Of a stretch of DNA of 23,646 bases, positions 4,924 through 12,141 are shown one piece after another. Where the stretch lies: positions 1 through 23,646 of the IMG/VR virus record IMGVR_UViG_3300046467_001607; one strand, 5' to 3'. The notes beneath the pieces were generated by a model that saw only the letters and a program-made list of their open reading frames with translations, searched no databases and was not told the origin of the DNA. The translations under genes and the position numbers were made by a program. The number at the start of each line of letters is the position of its first letter. The stretch's first letter is position 1. The stretch is from a virus.

Positions 4924-5528
4924 ACAAAATTTCGACGTTAGGCATATATGCTGTAGGATCTTTGCTAGGGGTTGTTGTCGGATATGGAGCAGGATGGTTT
5001 GTTGGTGCCTCAAATAAGACTATCCTTCATAGTCATTTTCATTACATGTTTAGTTCGCCTAAACCTTATAGGAAATCTTTCGATTCGCAAAATTTTGTCG
5101 ATGTAAAAAAGGTTATGCCTATACAGCCTCTCAAGATTGATGTTGTTGCCGGTGAGTATGAATGTATGGCGAAGACAATTTATTTTGAAGCTGGTAATCA
5201 GTCTTATGAGGGTAAGTTGGCTGTAGGTGTGGTTGTAATGAATCGAGTTCAGAACAAAAAATATCCTAATTCTGTGTGTGGTGTTATTAAACAATACAAA
5301 CAATTTTCTTGGTATTGGGACGGAAAATCGAACGATCCAGTTAAAAATGATCCTGTGTGGGACGAATCACTACAGGCCGCCGAAGAGATTTTGTATAACC
5401 ATGATGCAGTTTCAGTTTTTTTGGACGATTCTGGTGTCCAATTTTATCATGCAGATTATGTAAACCCTTGGTGGGCAAGTAAAAAAACAAGGGTGGCCAA
5501 AATTGATAACCATATTTTTTATAGGTAA
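4920..5528 (+). CDS. SleB-type cell wall hydrolase with N-terminal signal-anchor (endolysin)
   Basis: The product has 202 residues from ATG 4920 (ATG 4908 would add four). I prefer 4920 because it overlaps the preceding stop as ATGA, but neither start has a strong ribosome site. Residues about 4-30 form a glycine-rich, weakly hydrophobic segment, as in signal-anchor-release endolysins. Then a linker, then the Hydrolase_2/SleB domain: ECMAKTIYFEA (catalytic Glu expected in YFEA), EGKLAVGVVVMNRV, YPNSVCGV, QFSWYWDGKS, FYHADYVNPWW and the ending NHIFYR. SleB-type enzymes cut peptidoglycan glycan strands. It is probably the main endolysin. The gp5 proteins here show no lysozyme domain. Confidence 0.85.
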   Translation: MNKISTLGIYAVGSLLGVVVGYGAGWFVGASNKTILHSHFHYMFSSPKPYRKSFDSQNFVDVKKVMPIQPLKIDVVAGEYECMAKTIYFEAGNQSYEGKLAVGVVVMNRVQNKKYPNSVCGVIKQYKQFSWYWDGKSNDPVKNDPVWDESLQAAEEILYNHDAVSVFLDDSGVQFYHADYVNPWWASKKTRVAKIDNHIFYR

Positions 5529-5533
5529 TAATC

Positions 5534-5755
5534 ATGGATGACCTATTAAATAAGAAATATTTTTCTAAACGGGTTGAAAATTTAGTAACCGATAAACCAA
5601 TGCCTTATATGGATGCGATTATTATGTGTTCGGTTGCATTGGGATTAGAAATTGAAATAGCAGCCAAGTTGGTAAATAAAAACATCAAAGAAAAATTAGA
5701 AGCTGAGGCGCAAGACTTGAATTTGATGCAAAGGTCTGCTAAACTCCCCATATGA
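5534..5755 (+). CDS. 33: gp33-like late transcription coactivator
   Basis: The product has 73 residues. The pattern YMDAIIMCSVALGLEIEIAA, then IKEKLEAEAQDLNLMQ and the ending RSAKLPI, matches short gp33 homologues of T4-like phages as I know them. In T4, gp33 links the sliding clamp to RNA polymerase and, with gp55, drives transcription from TATAAATA promoters. Three such promoters occur in this window, which supports the call. T4 gp33 is longer (112 residues), and short forms are usual in distant relatives. The stop overlaps the ATG of the next gene (ATGA). Confidence 0.65.
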   Translation: MDDLLNKKYFSKRVENLVTDKPMPYMDAIIMCSVALGLEIEIAAKLVNKNIKEKLEAEAQDLNLMQRSAKLPI

Positions 5756-6834
5756 CAACAAATCATAGTTTGCGTGACCTGCGCGGAAGAGATGATAAGC
5801 CATTCTCTTCTCTTGATGTCCCGAAGTATGCCCCCTATCGAGATGGTAAGGGGCAGCTTGACGTTGGCATGAAACCTATTGACTTAACTTATGACGATGG
5901 GCCCGAAGATGTTATTTTTGACATTGACAAGTTCTGGCCTTATTACATGAATAAAAAACATTGGCTTTTTGATAATTGCCGAGATATGGTATACCAAGAC
6001 ATCAATAAGAAAAAGGTTGTTAAAACTCATCGCGAATTAGCATCGTGGAATTATATTTCTATTGTGGATATTGAACATAGGTTTGGTCGTGGTGTTAAAA
6101 ATCCTAATTGGAAGGATTGGATGCGTATACAGAAATGTCTTAGTTCCGATGCTTATTTTGAGGAAATAGAACGTAAAGAAACACCGGACACAATTACGCA
6201 CAAGTATCGTAATTTTTTTGGTGGCCCTTTTTTTGATATATGGAGGCTTAATGGAAACAAATATGGCTTAGAAGAATTGGCACGCATAGTCCAAGAAGAC
6301 TTGTGCATTCTTCGTCGTAGAGATGATGGTTGGAATCTTCGGGCTGCTGCTGTTTGTTTTCCTTCTTATTGGTCACTCAAAGAAAAGATGGGCAAGCCTT
6401 TGAATATTATTCATGGTCCTGTTCCTCAACTTACCCCTGATATAAATGAAGTGATTACTGCAAAACTGGATGCTTTGGAAACAAATAAGCCAGTTGAACG
6501 ATTTAATTGGACGTTGACTGATGACATGGAATTACATCAACCCAGCCATGTTAGAAAATCTTCTATCGAGACTGACTTGCATAAGATTTTTGTTCGGGTT
6601 GAACGGCAGACAATGACGAGGCTTCGGACTGGAGATATTCTTTTTACCATCAGAACTTATTTGAATAGCCTGGGTATGATTCTTCAAGGTCGGGAATTGT
6701 CTACTGGTCTGCATGATTCAATTTTGAACACTAGCCCAGAAGTGTTGAAATACCGCGGCATTGACCGATTTGGTGATGCTATTTTGAATAGAATAAATTA
6801 TGTATATGGAGCCACATTCGATGAAAGCGATTGA
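5752..6834 (+). CDS. DUF3445 protein, haem-dependent oxidative N-demethylase (HDOD) alpha-subunit family
   Basis: The product has 360 residues. After an N-terminal extension, it follows the DUF3445 pattern: FDIDKFWPYYMNKK, the IVQEDLCIL segment (about 179-187), VCFPSYWSLKEKMGKPL (201-217), IHGPVP (220-225), RFNW (250-253), VRVERQTMTRL (281-291) and ILFTIRTY (296-303). The founding member is the haem-binding subunit of a bacterial oxidative demethylase acting on small methylamines, working with flavin and ferredoxin-type subunits. No such partners are visible here. It overlaps gp33 and gp59, so it is made with replication and late-expression genes. It may be an auxiliary metabolic gene or a repurposed fold. 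Substrate and haem binding are unproven. Confidence 0.75.
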   Translation: MTTNHSLRDLRGRDDKPFSSLDVPKYAPYRDGKGQLDVGMKPIDLTYDDGPEDVIFDIDKFWPYYMNKKHWLFDNCRDMVYQDINKKKVVKTHRELASWNYISIVDIEHRFGRGVKNPNWKDWMRIQKCLSSDAYFEEIERKETPDTITHKYRNFFGGPFFDIWRLNGNKYGLEELARIVQEDLCILRRRDDGWNLRAAAVCFPSYWSLKEKMGKPLNIIHGPVPQLTPDINEVITAKLDALETNKPVERFNWTLTDDMELHQPSHVRKSSIETDLHKIFVRVERQTMTRLRTGDILFTIRTYLNSLGMILQGRELSTGLHDSILNTSPEVLKYRGIDRFGDAILNRINYVYGATFDESD

Positions 6835-7462
6835 GGCATATCAGACTTATCTTGCAGTCAAGCAACATTTTTCGGACAATTCATACGATTACTTTAAGTA
6901 TAATGGAAAGATTCGGTTGAACGAATCTATTTTCCATACTCGAAAAGATAGGTTCTTTTATGAAAAGTTGGCTCGCAAGTTTGATGGGAAACCTGAAGAC
7001 TTGCGGAATTATTTTGCCTGTAATTTGCGCGAGAATCCTAAGACATGGATTCGTGAATTGGTCGGCGCCCGGGCCGAAGAAATATATGCCAACTGGAAGG
7101 CCTATCAAGAGTCGTTGACATATAATCTTTTGCAAGACGTAGCCAAAGTTGAAGAAGCACATCCGGAAGGAGACCTTTCGTCTCTGTTTATATGTAACGG
7201 CGGTCAGCATCCAACCCTATTAAATTTGTATACCAATTCTGTAATAGCTATTGAAACTTTGATAGCATTTGATATACTTATGGAGTGTTTTGAGCGATGG
7301 AATAAAGAAATTGACGACACTATTATTTGGCCCGACATATATCTTTCATGCCAAAGGTATCGTCCCTTTGTGACATTTGATTCAGAAGCAATTAATGTGA
7401 AATTTCGCCAGGCATTAAAGAAGGTGTATGCACCAAGAAGGGGAGATTATGAAGAATGTTAG
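6821..7462 (+). CDS. 59: gp59-like loader of the replicative helicase
   Basis: The product has 213 residues from ATG 6821 (T4 gp59 has 217). I chose this ATG because GGAG (6808-6811) precedes it. An upstream in-frame ATG at 6800 lacks a site. The start YQTYLAVKQHFSDNSYDYFKYNGKIR followed by RKDRFFYEKLARKF matches the N-terminal domain of T4 gp59. The rest is helical with a C-terminal RYRPFVTFDSEAINVKFRQ. gp59 binds forked DNA and gp32 and loads the gp41 helicase. Its gene lies just before gp32 here, as expected for functional partners. Confidence 0.85.
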   Translation: MKAIEAYQTYLAVKQHFSDNSYDYFKYNGKIRLNESIFHTRKDRFFYEKLARKFDGKPEDLRNYFACNLRENPKTWIRELVGARAEEIYANWKAYQESLTYNLLQDVAKVEEAHPEGDLSSLFICNGGQHPTLLNLYTNSVIAIETLIAFDILMECFERWNKEIDDTIIWPDIYLSCQRYRPFVTFDSEAINVKFRQALKKVYAPRRGDYEEC

Positions 7463-7644
7463 AAAATGTTCGATTAGCCTGGAAAGATAATGCTCAATTG
7501 AGAAAAGAAAATAAAGAATTGAAGAAGTTAATTGCCAAGGCAACAACTGAAATTGAATTGGCCCATAAGATGATGAGGGAATATACCGAAATGATAACTT
7601 CCCTTATAGGGACTGTTGAAAAAAAGTTTGGTGATAGTGAATAA
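7456..7644 (+). CDS. short coiled-coil protein
   Basis: The product has 62 residues with heptad-like Leu/Ile spacing across LRKENKELKKLIAKATTEIE and onward, so probably one long coiled coil. GGGGAG lies about ten bases before ATG 7456, and the gene overlaps the end of gp59 by seven bases. It lies between gp59 and gp32 but is not recognised. A replication partner is possible. Confidence 0.6.
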   Translation: MLENVRLAWKDNAQLRKENKELKKLIAKATTEIELAHKMMREYTEMITSLIGTVEKKFGDSE

Positions 7645-7736
7645 ATCGTGCTATATATTATTGATACTGTGTAAAATGTGCATAGTTACAATACGATAAC
7701 CCAATACGACGAAACATAAAATGAGGTATAAATTAC
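7645..7736 (+). promoter_or_regulatory. gp32 leader with short direct repeats
   Basis: AATACGA occurs at 7690-7696 and 7703-7709 in an A-rich, weakly structured stretch ending in a GAGGT ribosome site before ATG 7737. T4 gp32 represses its own translation by binding an unstructured leader, so this could be an analogous operator. No convincing promoter with correct spacing was found. Confidence 0.3.
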
Positions 7737-8636
7737 ATGTCATTTACAAATTTAAAGAAGTCCAGAAAGAGCAATTTTTCCAATCTAGTAGACGAGATTG
7801 AGAAGTTACACACTACTAACAAGCGTAATAACGGCAATGGAGCGGACGAACGCCTTTGGAAGCTAACTGTTGATAAGGCCGGAAATGGTTCTGCGGTTAT
7901 TCGTTTTCTTCCTGCACCAGAGGGAGAAGATATTCCGTGGATCCGAATTTGGGATCATGGTTTTCAGGGCCCCGGTGGTTGGTATATTGAGAATTCTTTG
8001 ACGACTCTTGGAAAGAAGGATCCGGTTTCAGAACATAATTCAAAGTTGTGGAATTCTGGTGTCGAGTCAAACAAGAATATTGCACGAAAGCAGAAGCGCC
8101 GCCTGTCTCATTATGCTAATATCTATGTTATTGACGATAAGGCAAATCCTGAAAATAATGGAAAGGTTTTCTTGTTTAAGTTTGGTAAGAAGATTTTTGA
8201 TAAGGTCAATGATATTATGAATCCTGAGTTTGATGATGAAACTGCCGTGAACCCTTTTGACCTTTGGGAAGGTACAAACTTCAAGTTGCGGGCCCGACAG
8301 CTCACAGGATTCCGAAATTATGATAAGTCAGAATTTTCTACTCCTGCTCCGTTACTAGAAGATGATGGTGAGATGGAAAAGATTTGGAATCAGGAATATT
8401 CTCTGCAAGAATTTCTTGAGCCTAAGAACTTTAAGTCTTATGACGAGTTAAAGGTTCGTATGGATAAGGTTCTTGAACTGAACTCCCCCGGTAACGAGGA
8501 TCTTCCTTCAGATTTTGATTCCCCCGCGCCCCTGCGACAGTCGATTGATGCACATTCGATGCCGACCGCTGAGGCCGAACCTGAAGTAGAGGATGAAAGT
8601 CTTTCATACTTCAGTAAGCTAGCCGATGAGGCATAG
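7737..8636 (+). CDS. 32: gp32-like single-stranded DNA-binding protein
   Basis: The product has 299 residues (T4: 301). The basic N-terminus (FTNLKKSRKSN) fits the cooperativity region. Core signatures are GNGSAVIRFLPAP (about 50-62), ENSLTTLGKKDPV, ANIYVIDDKANPENNGKVFLFKFGKKIFDK and DLWEGTNFKLRARQLTGFRNYDKSEF. The end is acidic (EAEPEVEDESLSYF), as needed to contact other replication proteins. There is no cysteine at all, so the zinc site of T4 gp32 (three Cys and one His) is absent. It coats ssDNA in replication and recombination. It follows gp59 and ends in a strong terminator. Confidence 0.92.
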   Translation: MSFTNLKKSRKSNFSNLVDEIEKLHTTNKRNNGNGADERLWKLTVDKAGNGSAVIRFLPAPEGEDIPWIRIWDHGFQGPGGWYIENSLTTLGKKDPVSEHNSKLWNSGVESNKNIARKQKRRLSHYANIYVIDDKANPENNGKVFLFKFGKKIFDKVNDIMNPEFDDETAVNPFDLWEGTNFKLRARQLTGFRNYDKSEFSTPAPLLEDDGEMEKIWNQEYSLQEFLEPKNFKSYDELKVRMDKVLELNSPGNEDLPSDFDSPAPLRQSIDAHSMPTAEAEPEVEDESLSYFSKLADEA

Positions 8637-8641
8637 CGCAT

Positions 8642-8713
8642 AGACTTACGGGATTTCCCTGTAGGTCTTTAAACCGGGGAGGAGGGAAGAAATTCTCTCC
8701 TCCCCATTTTTTT
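8642..8713 (+). terminator. tandem hairpins with strong rho-independent terminator after gp32
   Basis: A first hairpin (AGAC at 8642 pairing with GTCT at the far arm, eleven pairs with one bulge) is followed by a second: 8676-8688 pairs with 8693-8705 (13 pairs, one G-U) around a GAAA loop, then A and seven T (8707-8713). The T run overlaps the stop codon of the opposing tape measure gene. Two-hairpin endings also follow the winged-helix gene. Confidence 0.93.
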
Positions 8714-10487
8714 ATGAAGGTTGGTAGCCAGCCGAGCCGCCATGTTTTTCTATTGATGATGTTCTAGGCATTCCTGGTCCTCTTGGAGAAGAACGGGTAC
8801 TCATAGCAGTTGTTTGGCTTGAACTAGATGAGGTGGTTGAATTCCCTCCGGTATTAACAACAATGGCTCCTCCTTGGGAACCTGCATTTCTTCCTGCTGT
8901 GTCTAGTTGTGCATTTTGTAATACTTCTCCGGTATTAGAAAGAATAGTTTCGCTAGCCACCTTTAACATTTTCATGGTGTTTTCGCTTACGTCTAGCGCC
9001 GCAAAGTCTTCAAGGCCTTGTGTAATATTTTTAATACCCATGCCAGCAGCCGCAAGGCCTTCACCGCCTGCTGCTCCTAATCCAGTTATTTGAGCAAGCA
9101 TGTCTAATGGTGATTTTGCAGGCTCTCCTCCGTAAAGTCCGGAAATGGCATCCAGTGCAGATCCAGCAATATTTCCAATGCCGGATATTACGCTTCCTCC
9201 AACTTCAAGTGCAAGAAATCCTGCTAAGGCTGCTGTTACTGCGAGGATTCCTCCAGCTGCGCTCAATAATCCTCCGGCTGGTGCGTTTGCAAGTTCAATA
9301 AATTTATCTATAATAGAAGTGAGCATATCACCCACTGAACCGACCATTGTTTCAACACCTTCAGCCATTAGTTTAAATCCTTCACCAAAGGGTACTGCGG
9401 CATCGCTGAATAAATTCATTGCATATGCGAAGGGAATTAGCGCAACACCCAATGCGCCAATACCTAGGGCGCCTAGGAGTATAAAGGGAGTAGCAAGTCC
9501 CATTAGCCCTGCGACTACAGCAAATGCTGATAATGCTGCTATTGCAATAAAGAAGGTGCCCCATTCTAATCCTGTGAACATTTGCACCGCAAAGGCAAAT
9601 GGTATAAGAGCAACACCCAATAAGCCTATTGCCACGGCACCCATTATCATACTTCCTGCCATCTTACCCATAACAAGAGCAACAACACTAAATCCTATTA
9701 GCGCGACACCCCCAAGAGCGACTTGTTTCCAATCAATCTCAGTAAATTGTTTTAGTCCAAATGCAAATGGTATGAGCGAAACACCTAGTAATGCCATAGC
9801 AAGAATGCCTTTGAAGACTTTTGTATTGCCAAATGCTCCAATGCCTTTTGCAATGCCTGTCAAAAATCCTTGAATTGCTTTTCCTATGCCTTTACCTATT
9901 CCTGCAATTAATCTGCCGGGCCCGATGAGACCCATCATCATACCTCCAGCTCCTCCTTTATCTTCGCCTTTTATGGAATCTTTTATTTGACCGACAGAAG
10001 TTGGAGCCTTTGTCTTTTTTGCCGCTCTTTTTCCTTCTCGTTCTTTCTCAAGTTCTTTTAAGTTACTGGCGGCGTCATAGTCGCGCCCTTTCCTGAAGCC
10101 CATGAACTGGCCGCCCTTATAAAAATCCTTTTCTCCGGTGACATGTTCACCGCCCTCTGCTCCTCCTTTGGGGGCCTTGACTTGCCCTACAATTTTATTT
10201 GCTATATCAAAAACAGCATCGCGGATTTCTAATAGAATGCTTTGTATATTTTGAAGAGGTGAGGTATTTTCTACTATTTCTTCGTCTGTGGCCTTTTTAG
10301 GTTTCTTTCCAAATAATTTGCCAATGCCTTCTACGGCTTTGGCTCCAGCCGGCGAGTGTTTAGATACATCTTCACCGACCCTTTCTGCTAAACCTGTGCC
10401 TGCTGAAGCGGTTATGCCTTTGAGGCCTCCGATAAATGATCTACCGGCAGGGTCAGATTGGCCATTTGTTGGTGTTGGAAGGGGCAT
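8712..10487 (-). CDS. 29: gp29-like tail tape measure protein
   Basis: The product has 591 residues, almost the length of T4 gp29 (590). The N-terminal part is helical and charged. Residues about 187-450 are Gly/Ala-rich and hydrophobic with many helices. A 56-residue unit beginning LLGVSLIPFAF at 233 recurs at 289 (LLGVALIPFAF) and again at 345 (ALGVALIPFAY). The tail is Ser/Thr-rich. Hydrophobic tape measures of contractile phages set tail length and may enter the host membrane. The gene sits directly after the gp26/gp51-like frames, where tape measures usually follow tail chaperones. I base the call on length, composition and position rather than a shared motif. Confidence 0.75.
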   Translation of the reverse strand: MPLPTPTNGQSDPAGRSFIGGLKGITASAGTGLAERVGEDVSKHSPAGAKAVEGIGKLFGKKPKKATDEEIVENTSPLQNIQSILLEIRDAVFDIANKIVGQVKAPKGGAEGGEHVTGEKDFYKGGQFMGFRKGRDYDAASNLKELEKEREGKRAAKKTKAPTSVGQIKDSIKGEDKGGAGGMMMGLIGPGRLIAGIGKGIGKAIQGFLTGIAKGIGAFGNTKVFKGILAMALLGVSLIPFAFGLKQFTEIDWKQVALGGVALIGFSVVALVMGKMAGSMIMGAVAIGLLGVALIPFAFAVQMFTGLEWGTFFIAIAALSAFAVVAGLMGLATPFILLGALGIGALGVALIPFAYAMNLFSDAAVPFGEGFKLMAEGVETMVGSVGDMLTSIIDKFIELANAPAGGLLSAAGGILAVTAALAGFLALEVGGSVISGIGNIAGSALDAISGLYGGEPAKSPLDMLAQITGLGAAGGEGLAAAGMGIKNITQGLEDFAALDVSENTMKMLKVASETILSNTGEVLQNAQLDTAGRNAGSQGGAIVVNTGGNSTTSSSSSQTTAMSTRSSPRGPGMPRTSSIEKHGGSAGYQPS

Positions 10488-10493
10488 TGGTTT

Positions 10494-10700
10494 TTATCTC
10501 TTTATTTTGTTCAGTTGTCTGTTTTCTTGTTCTATTCGTTCATTTTCTTGCTCAATCCATTCTAACAATAATGTGACATAAATTTCTCTTTCCCATGGAA
10601 TCATTTCTTCAAGCTCAGTCAAGCTGTAATTATGATGTTTCATCATTGCAAAGGTGGTTCTGTAATAATTAACTAGCGTTTCATGACTGAGCCCTATCCA
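10494..10700 (-). CDS. gp51-like frame, probably made as a -1 frameshift extension of gp26
   Basis: The frame is open for 68 codons from the slippery heptamer to TAA 10494-10496, and ends seven bases before the tape measure ATG. Read after a -1 slip it begins WIGLSHETLVNYYRTTF and continues KHHNYSLTELEEMIPWER and EIYVTLLLEWIEQENERIEQ, a small helical protein like the gp51-type assembly proteins of T4-like phages. The only in-frame ATGs (10646 and 10643) have no ribosome site and would waste the upstream open part. Expression as a gp26 fusion (242 + 68 = 310 residues) explains both facts. If it is instead made alone, the product is 50 residues from 10646. Confidence 0.65.
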   Translation of the reverse strand, partial: WIGLSHETLVNYYRTTFAMMKHHNYSLTELEEMIPWEREIYVTLLLEWIEQENERIEQENRQLNKIKR

Positions 10701-11425
10701 AAAAAATTCTGCATTCCTTCGATTTCTACTTTATTTTTTCCTTCACATTTATTACAAACAAGGGTTGTTTCATATTTCACTTTTGGCATAGTATCAAAGA
10801 ATTTCTTAATTTCCAAAAATTGGCTTTGTGTTAAATCTTCTAAAAATTTCTTTGTTTCTTCTTTATCTGTGTCCTTCATTTTGTATACAGCATTTTCGTC
10901 GTAAATGGATTCCATGCAGGCTATTACTAAATTCAATACTTCATCGACATCATTGTCGTCTATTTCTTTTATCTCTCCTTCCATTATATCTTCAAGTTCG
11001 GGATATTTCATTATGATGCCAATTTTGTCTGTTATGCCAACCTGTTTTGTGTGGTCTGGATTTTTTGTAACCTTTATTTTATCTACATCAACCGTGAAGT
11101 CAATTGCATTTTCACAATTCTTTTTTCCTTTTTTGCTTTGGCAGGAATAAGTTAGAGTCAATGATTCGCCAATTGATTTTGCTCTTAATTGCAAGAAAAA
11201 ATATTCAAGGTCAAAGGGCGCGAGTTCGTCAACATTAATATCATCCATGCAACAGTTGTTAATGATTTGCCTTAGGGCATTGGCCATTTCTTTTCGGTCT
11301 TTGCCTTCAAGGGCCATTAACAAAACTTTTTCTTCTTTTACTAAAAACGGTCGATATTTAACCTTTTTGTTTGTTGAAGGAATTGTCATTTCAAAAGTAG
11401 GTACGTCAATCTTAGGTAGTGCCAT
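10694..11425 (-). CDS. 26: gp26-like baseplate hub assembly protein
   Basis: The product has 243 residues. It opens MALPKIDVPTFEMTIPSTNKKVKYRPFLVKEEKVLLMALE, the signature of the T4 gp26 baseplate family, followed by an INVDELAPFDLEYFFLQLRA segment and acidic helical regions. Near the end VCNKC suggests half of a zinc site, with SCQS and NCEN earlier as possible partners. GGAGAT precedes ATG 11425. gp26 acts in hub assembly around the tape measure. The last codons, AAT TTT TTT GGA TAG, contain a T_TTT_TTT slippery sequence, making this the likely zero-frame product of a tail-chaperone frameshift pair. Confidence 0.85.
   Translation of the reverse strand: MALPKIDVPTFEMTIPSTNKKVKYRPFLVKEEKVLLMALEGKDRKEMANALRQIINNCCMDDINVDELAPFDLEYFFLQLRAKSIGESLTLTYSCQSKKGKKNCENAIDFTVDVDKIKVTKNPDHTKQVGITDKIGIIMKYPELEDIMEGEIKEIDDNDVDEVLNLVIACMESIYDENAVYKMKDTDKEETKKFLEDLTQSQFLEIKKFFDTMPKVKYETTLVCNKCEGKNKVEIEGMQNFFG
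10700..10719 (-). promoter_or_regulatory. candidate -1 programmed ribosomal frameshift site
   Basis: On the minus strand T_TTT_TTT (10706 down to 10700) is in the correct phase (AAT TTT TTT GGA TAG) two codons before the zero-frame stop. AAGGA (10719-10715) lies eight bases upstream and could act as a stimulating internal ribosome-binding sequence, as in dnaX. No clear downstream pseudoknot was found. Confidence 0.65.
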
Positions 11426-11451
11426 AATTTTTTATCTCCATTATTTACATG

Positions 11452-12141
11452 TTAAATTAAGTTACCAAGAAATTGCCCTGTTTTTTTCACGCCGCTCATT
11501 ATTTGCCCATCAGCTTTGTTCAGTACAGCAACTCCAAAATCGTCTAACGCCCCCCCAATATCAAAGTTTGGATATAATGAATTAATTGCTAAATTATTTC
11601 CAAATGGAAGCATTGGTAGGTCTTGTTGGTGCCATTTACGATATGCAAATGTTACTTGTAGGTTGTGGAATGCGTTGGTGGCTTGCCAGTCTAGGGCAAG
11701 AGGGGCTACTATCATAGGATATGCGTCTATAAATTTACATGCATAAATTACCTTTCCTTGGGGGTCATATTGTTCTATATCAATATCTGATACATATGTG
11801 TCAAAATAGTTTACTTTTCCTGTAAGAGGATTGATAATTTGATTTTGCCAGTCGCGAAATAAATCTAGGGGGAACATGCCATTATTAGTGCAAAGGGTGC
11901 TTATTTGTAGGTCATCATACATTGTATTATACGGAGCCTTACGGATTGGTCCGTGTGTTCTGATTTCGTTAGTGACGAAAGACCTTCCCGGAAGAACTGC
12001 CTGATTGATAAGAAAGGCCAAGGCCTTTGCTTTGCTGTTTTTTAGAACACCCCCAGTAATGAGCATACGGAATTTATTAGGTTCGGCTAGTCCGCCTTGC
12101 TTGTTCATTTCTCCCTTAAATCCGTTTATATTAAATGCCAT
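11452..12141 (-). CDS. 54: gp54/gp19-family tail tube protein, probably the baseplate tube initiator gp54
   Basis: The product has 229 residues. The features of the tube fold are visible: AEPNKFRMLI near the start, LINQAVLPGRSFVTNEIRTHGP, a DLQISTLCTNNGMFPLDLFRDWQNQIINPLTG segment and the closing beta hairpin LQVTFAYRKW. The DWQN..NPLTG piece and the VTFAYR ending resemble T4 gp54 more than the tail tube gp19, and baseplate genes surround it. gp54 caps the baseplate and starts tube polymerisation. Its ATG follows the gp2 stop directly. An exact gp54 versus gp19 assignment needs a profile search. Confidence 0.7.
   Translation of the reverse strand: MAFNINGFKGEMNKQGGLAEPNKFRMLITGGVLKNSKAKALAFLINQAVLPGRSFVTNEIRTHGPIRKAPYNTMYDDLQISTLCTNNGMFPLDLFRDWQNQIINPLTGKVNYFDTYVSDIDIEQYDPQGKVIYACKFIDAYPMIVAPLALDWQATNAFHNLQVTFAYRKWHQQDLPMLPFGNNLAINSLYPNFDIGGALDDFGVAVLNKADGQIMSGVKKTGQFLGNLI

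Noticed and set aside
7645-7692. Sigma70-like boxes (TTGATA at 7661, TACAAT at 7687) before gp32
   Set aside because: The spacing is 20 bases and alternatives are worse, so no promoter was called.
9145-9873. 242-codon plus-strand frame
   Set aside because: It is antisense to the Gly/Ala-rich tape measure gene. The product is a compositional mirror (Pro/Ala/Asn) with no motif and no ribosome site.
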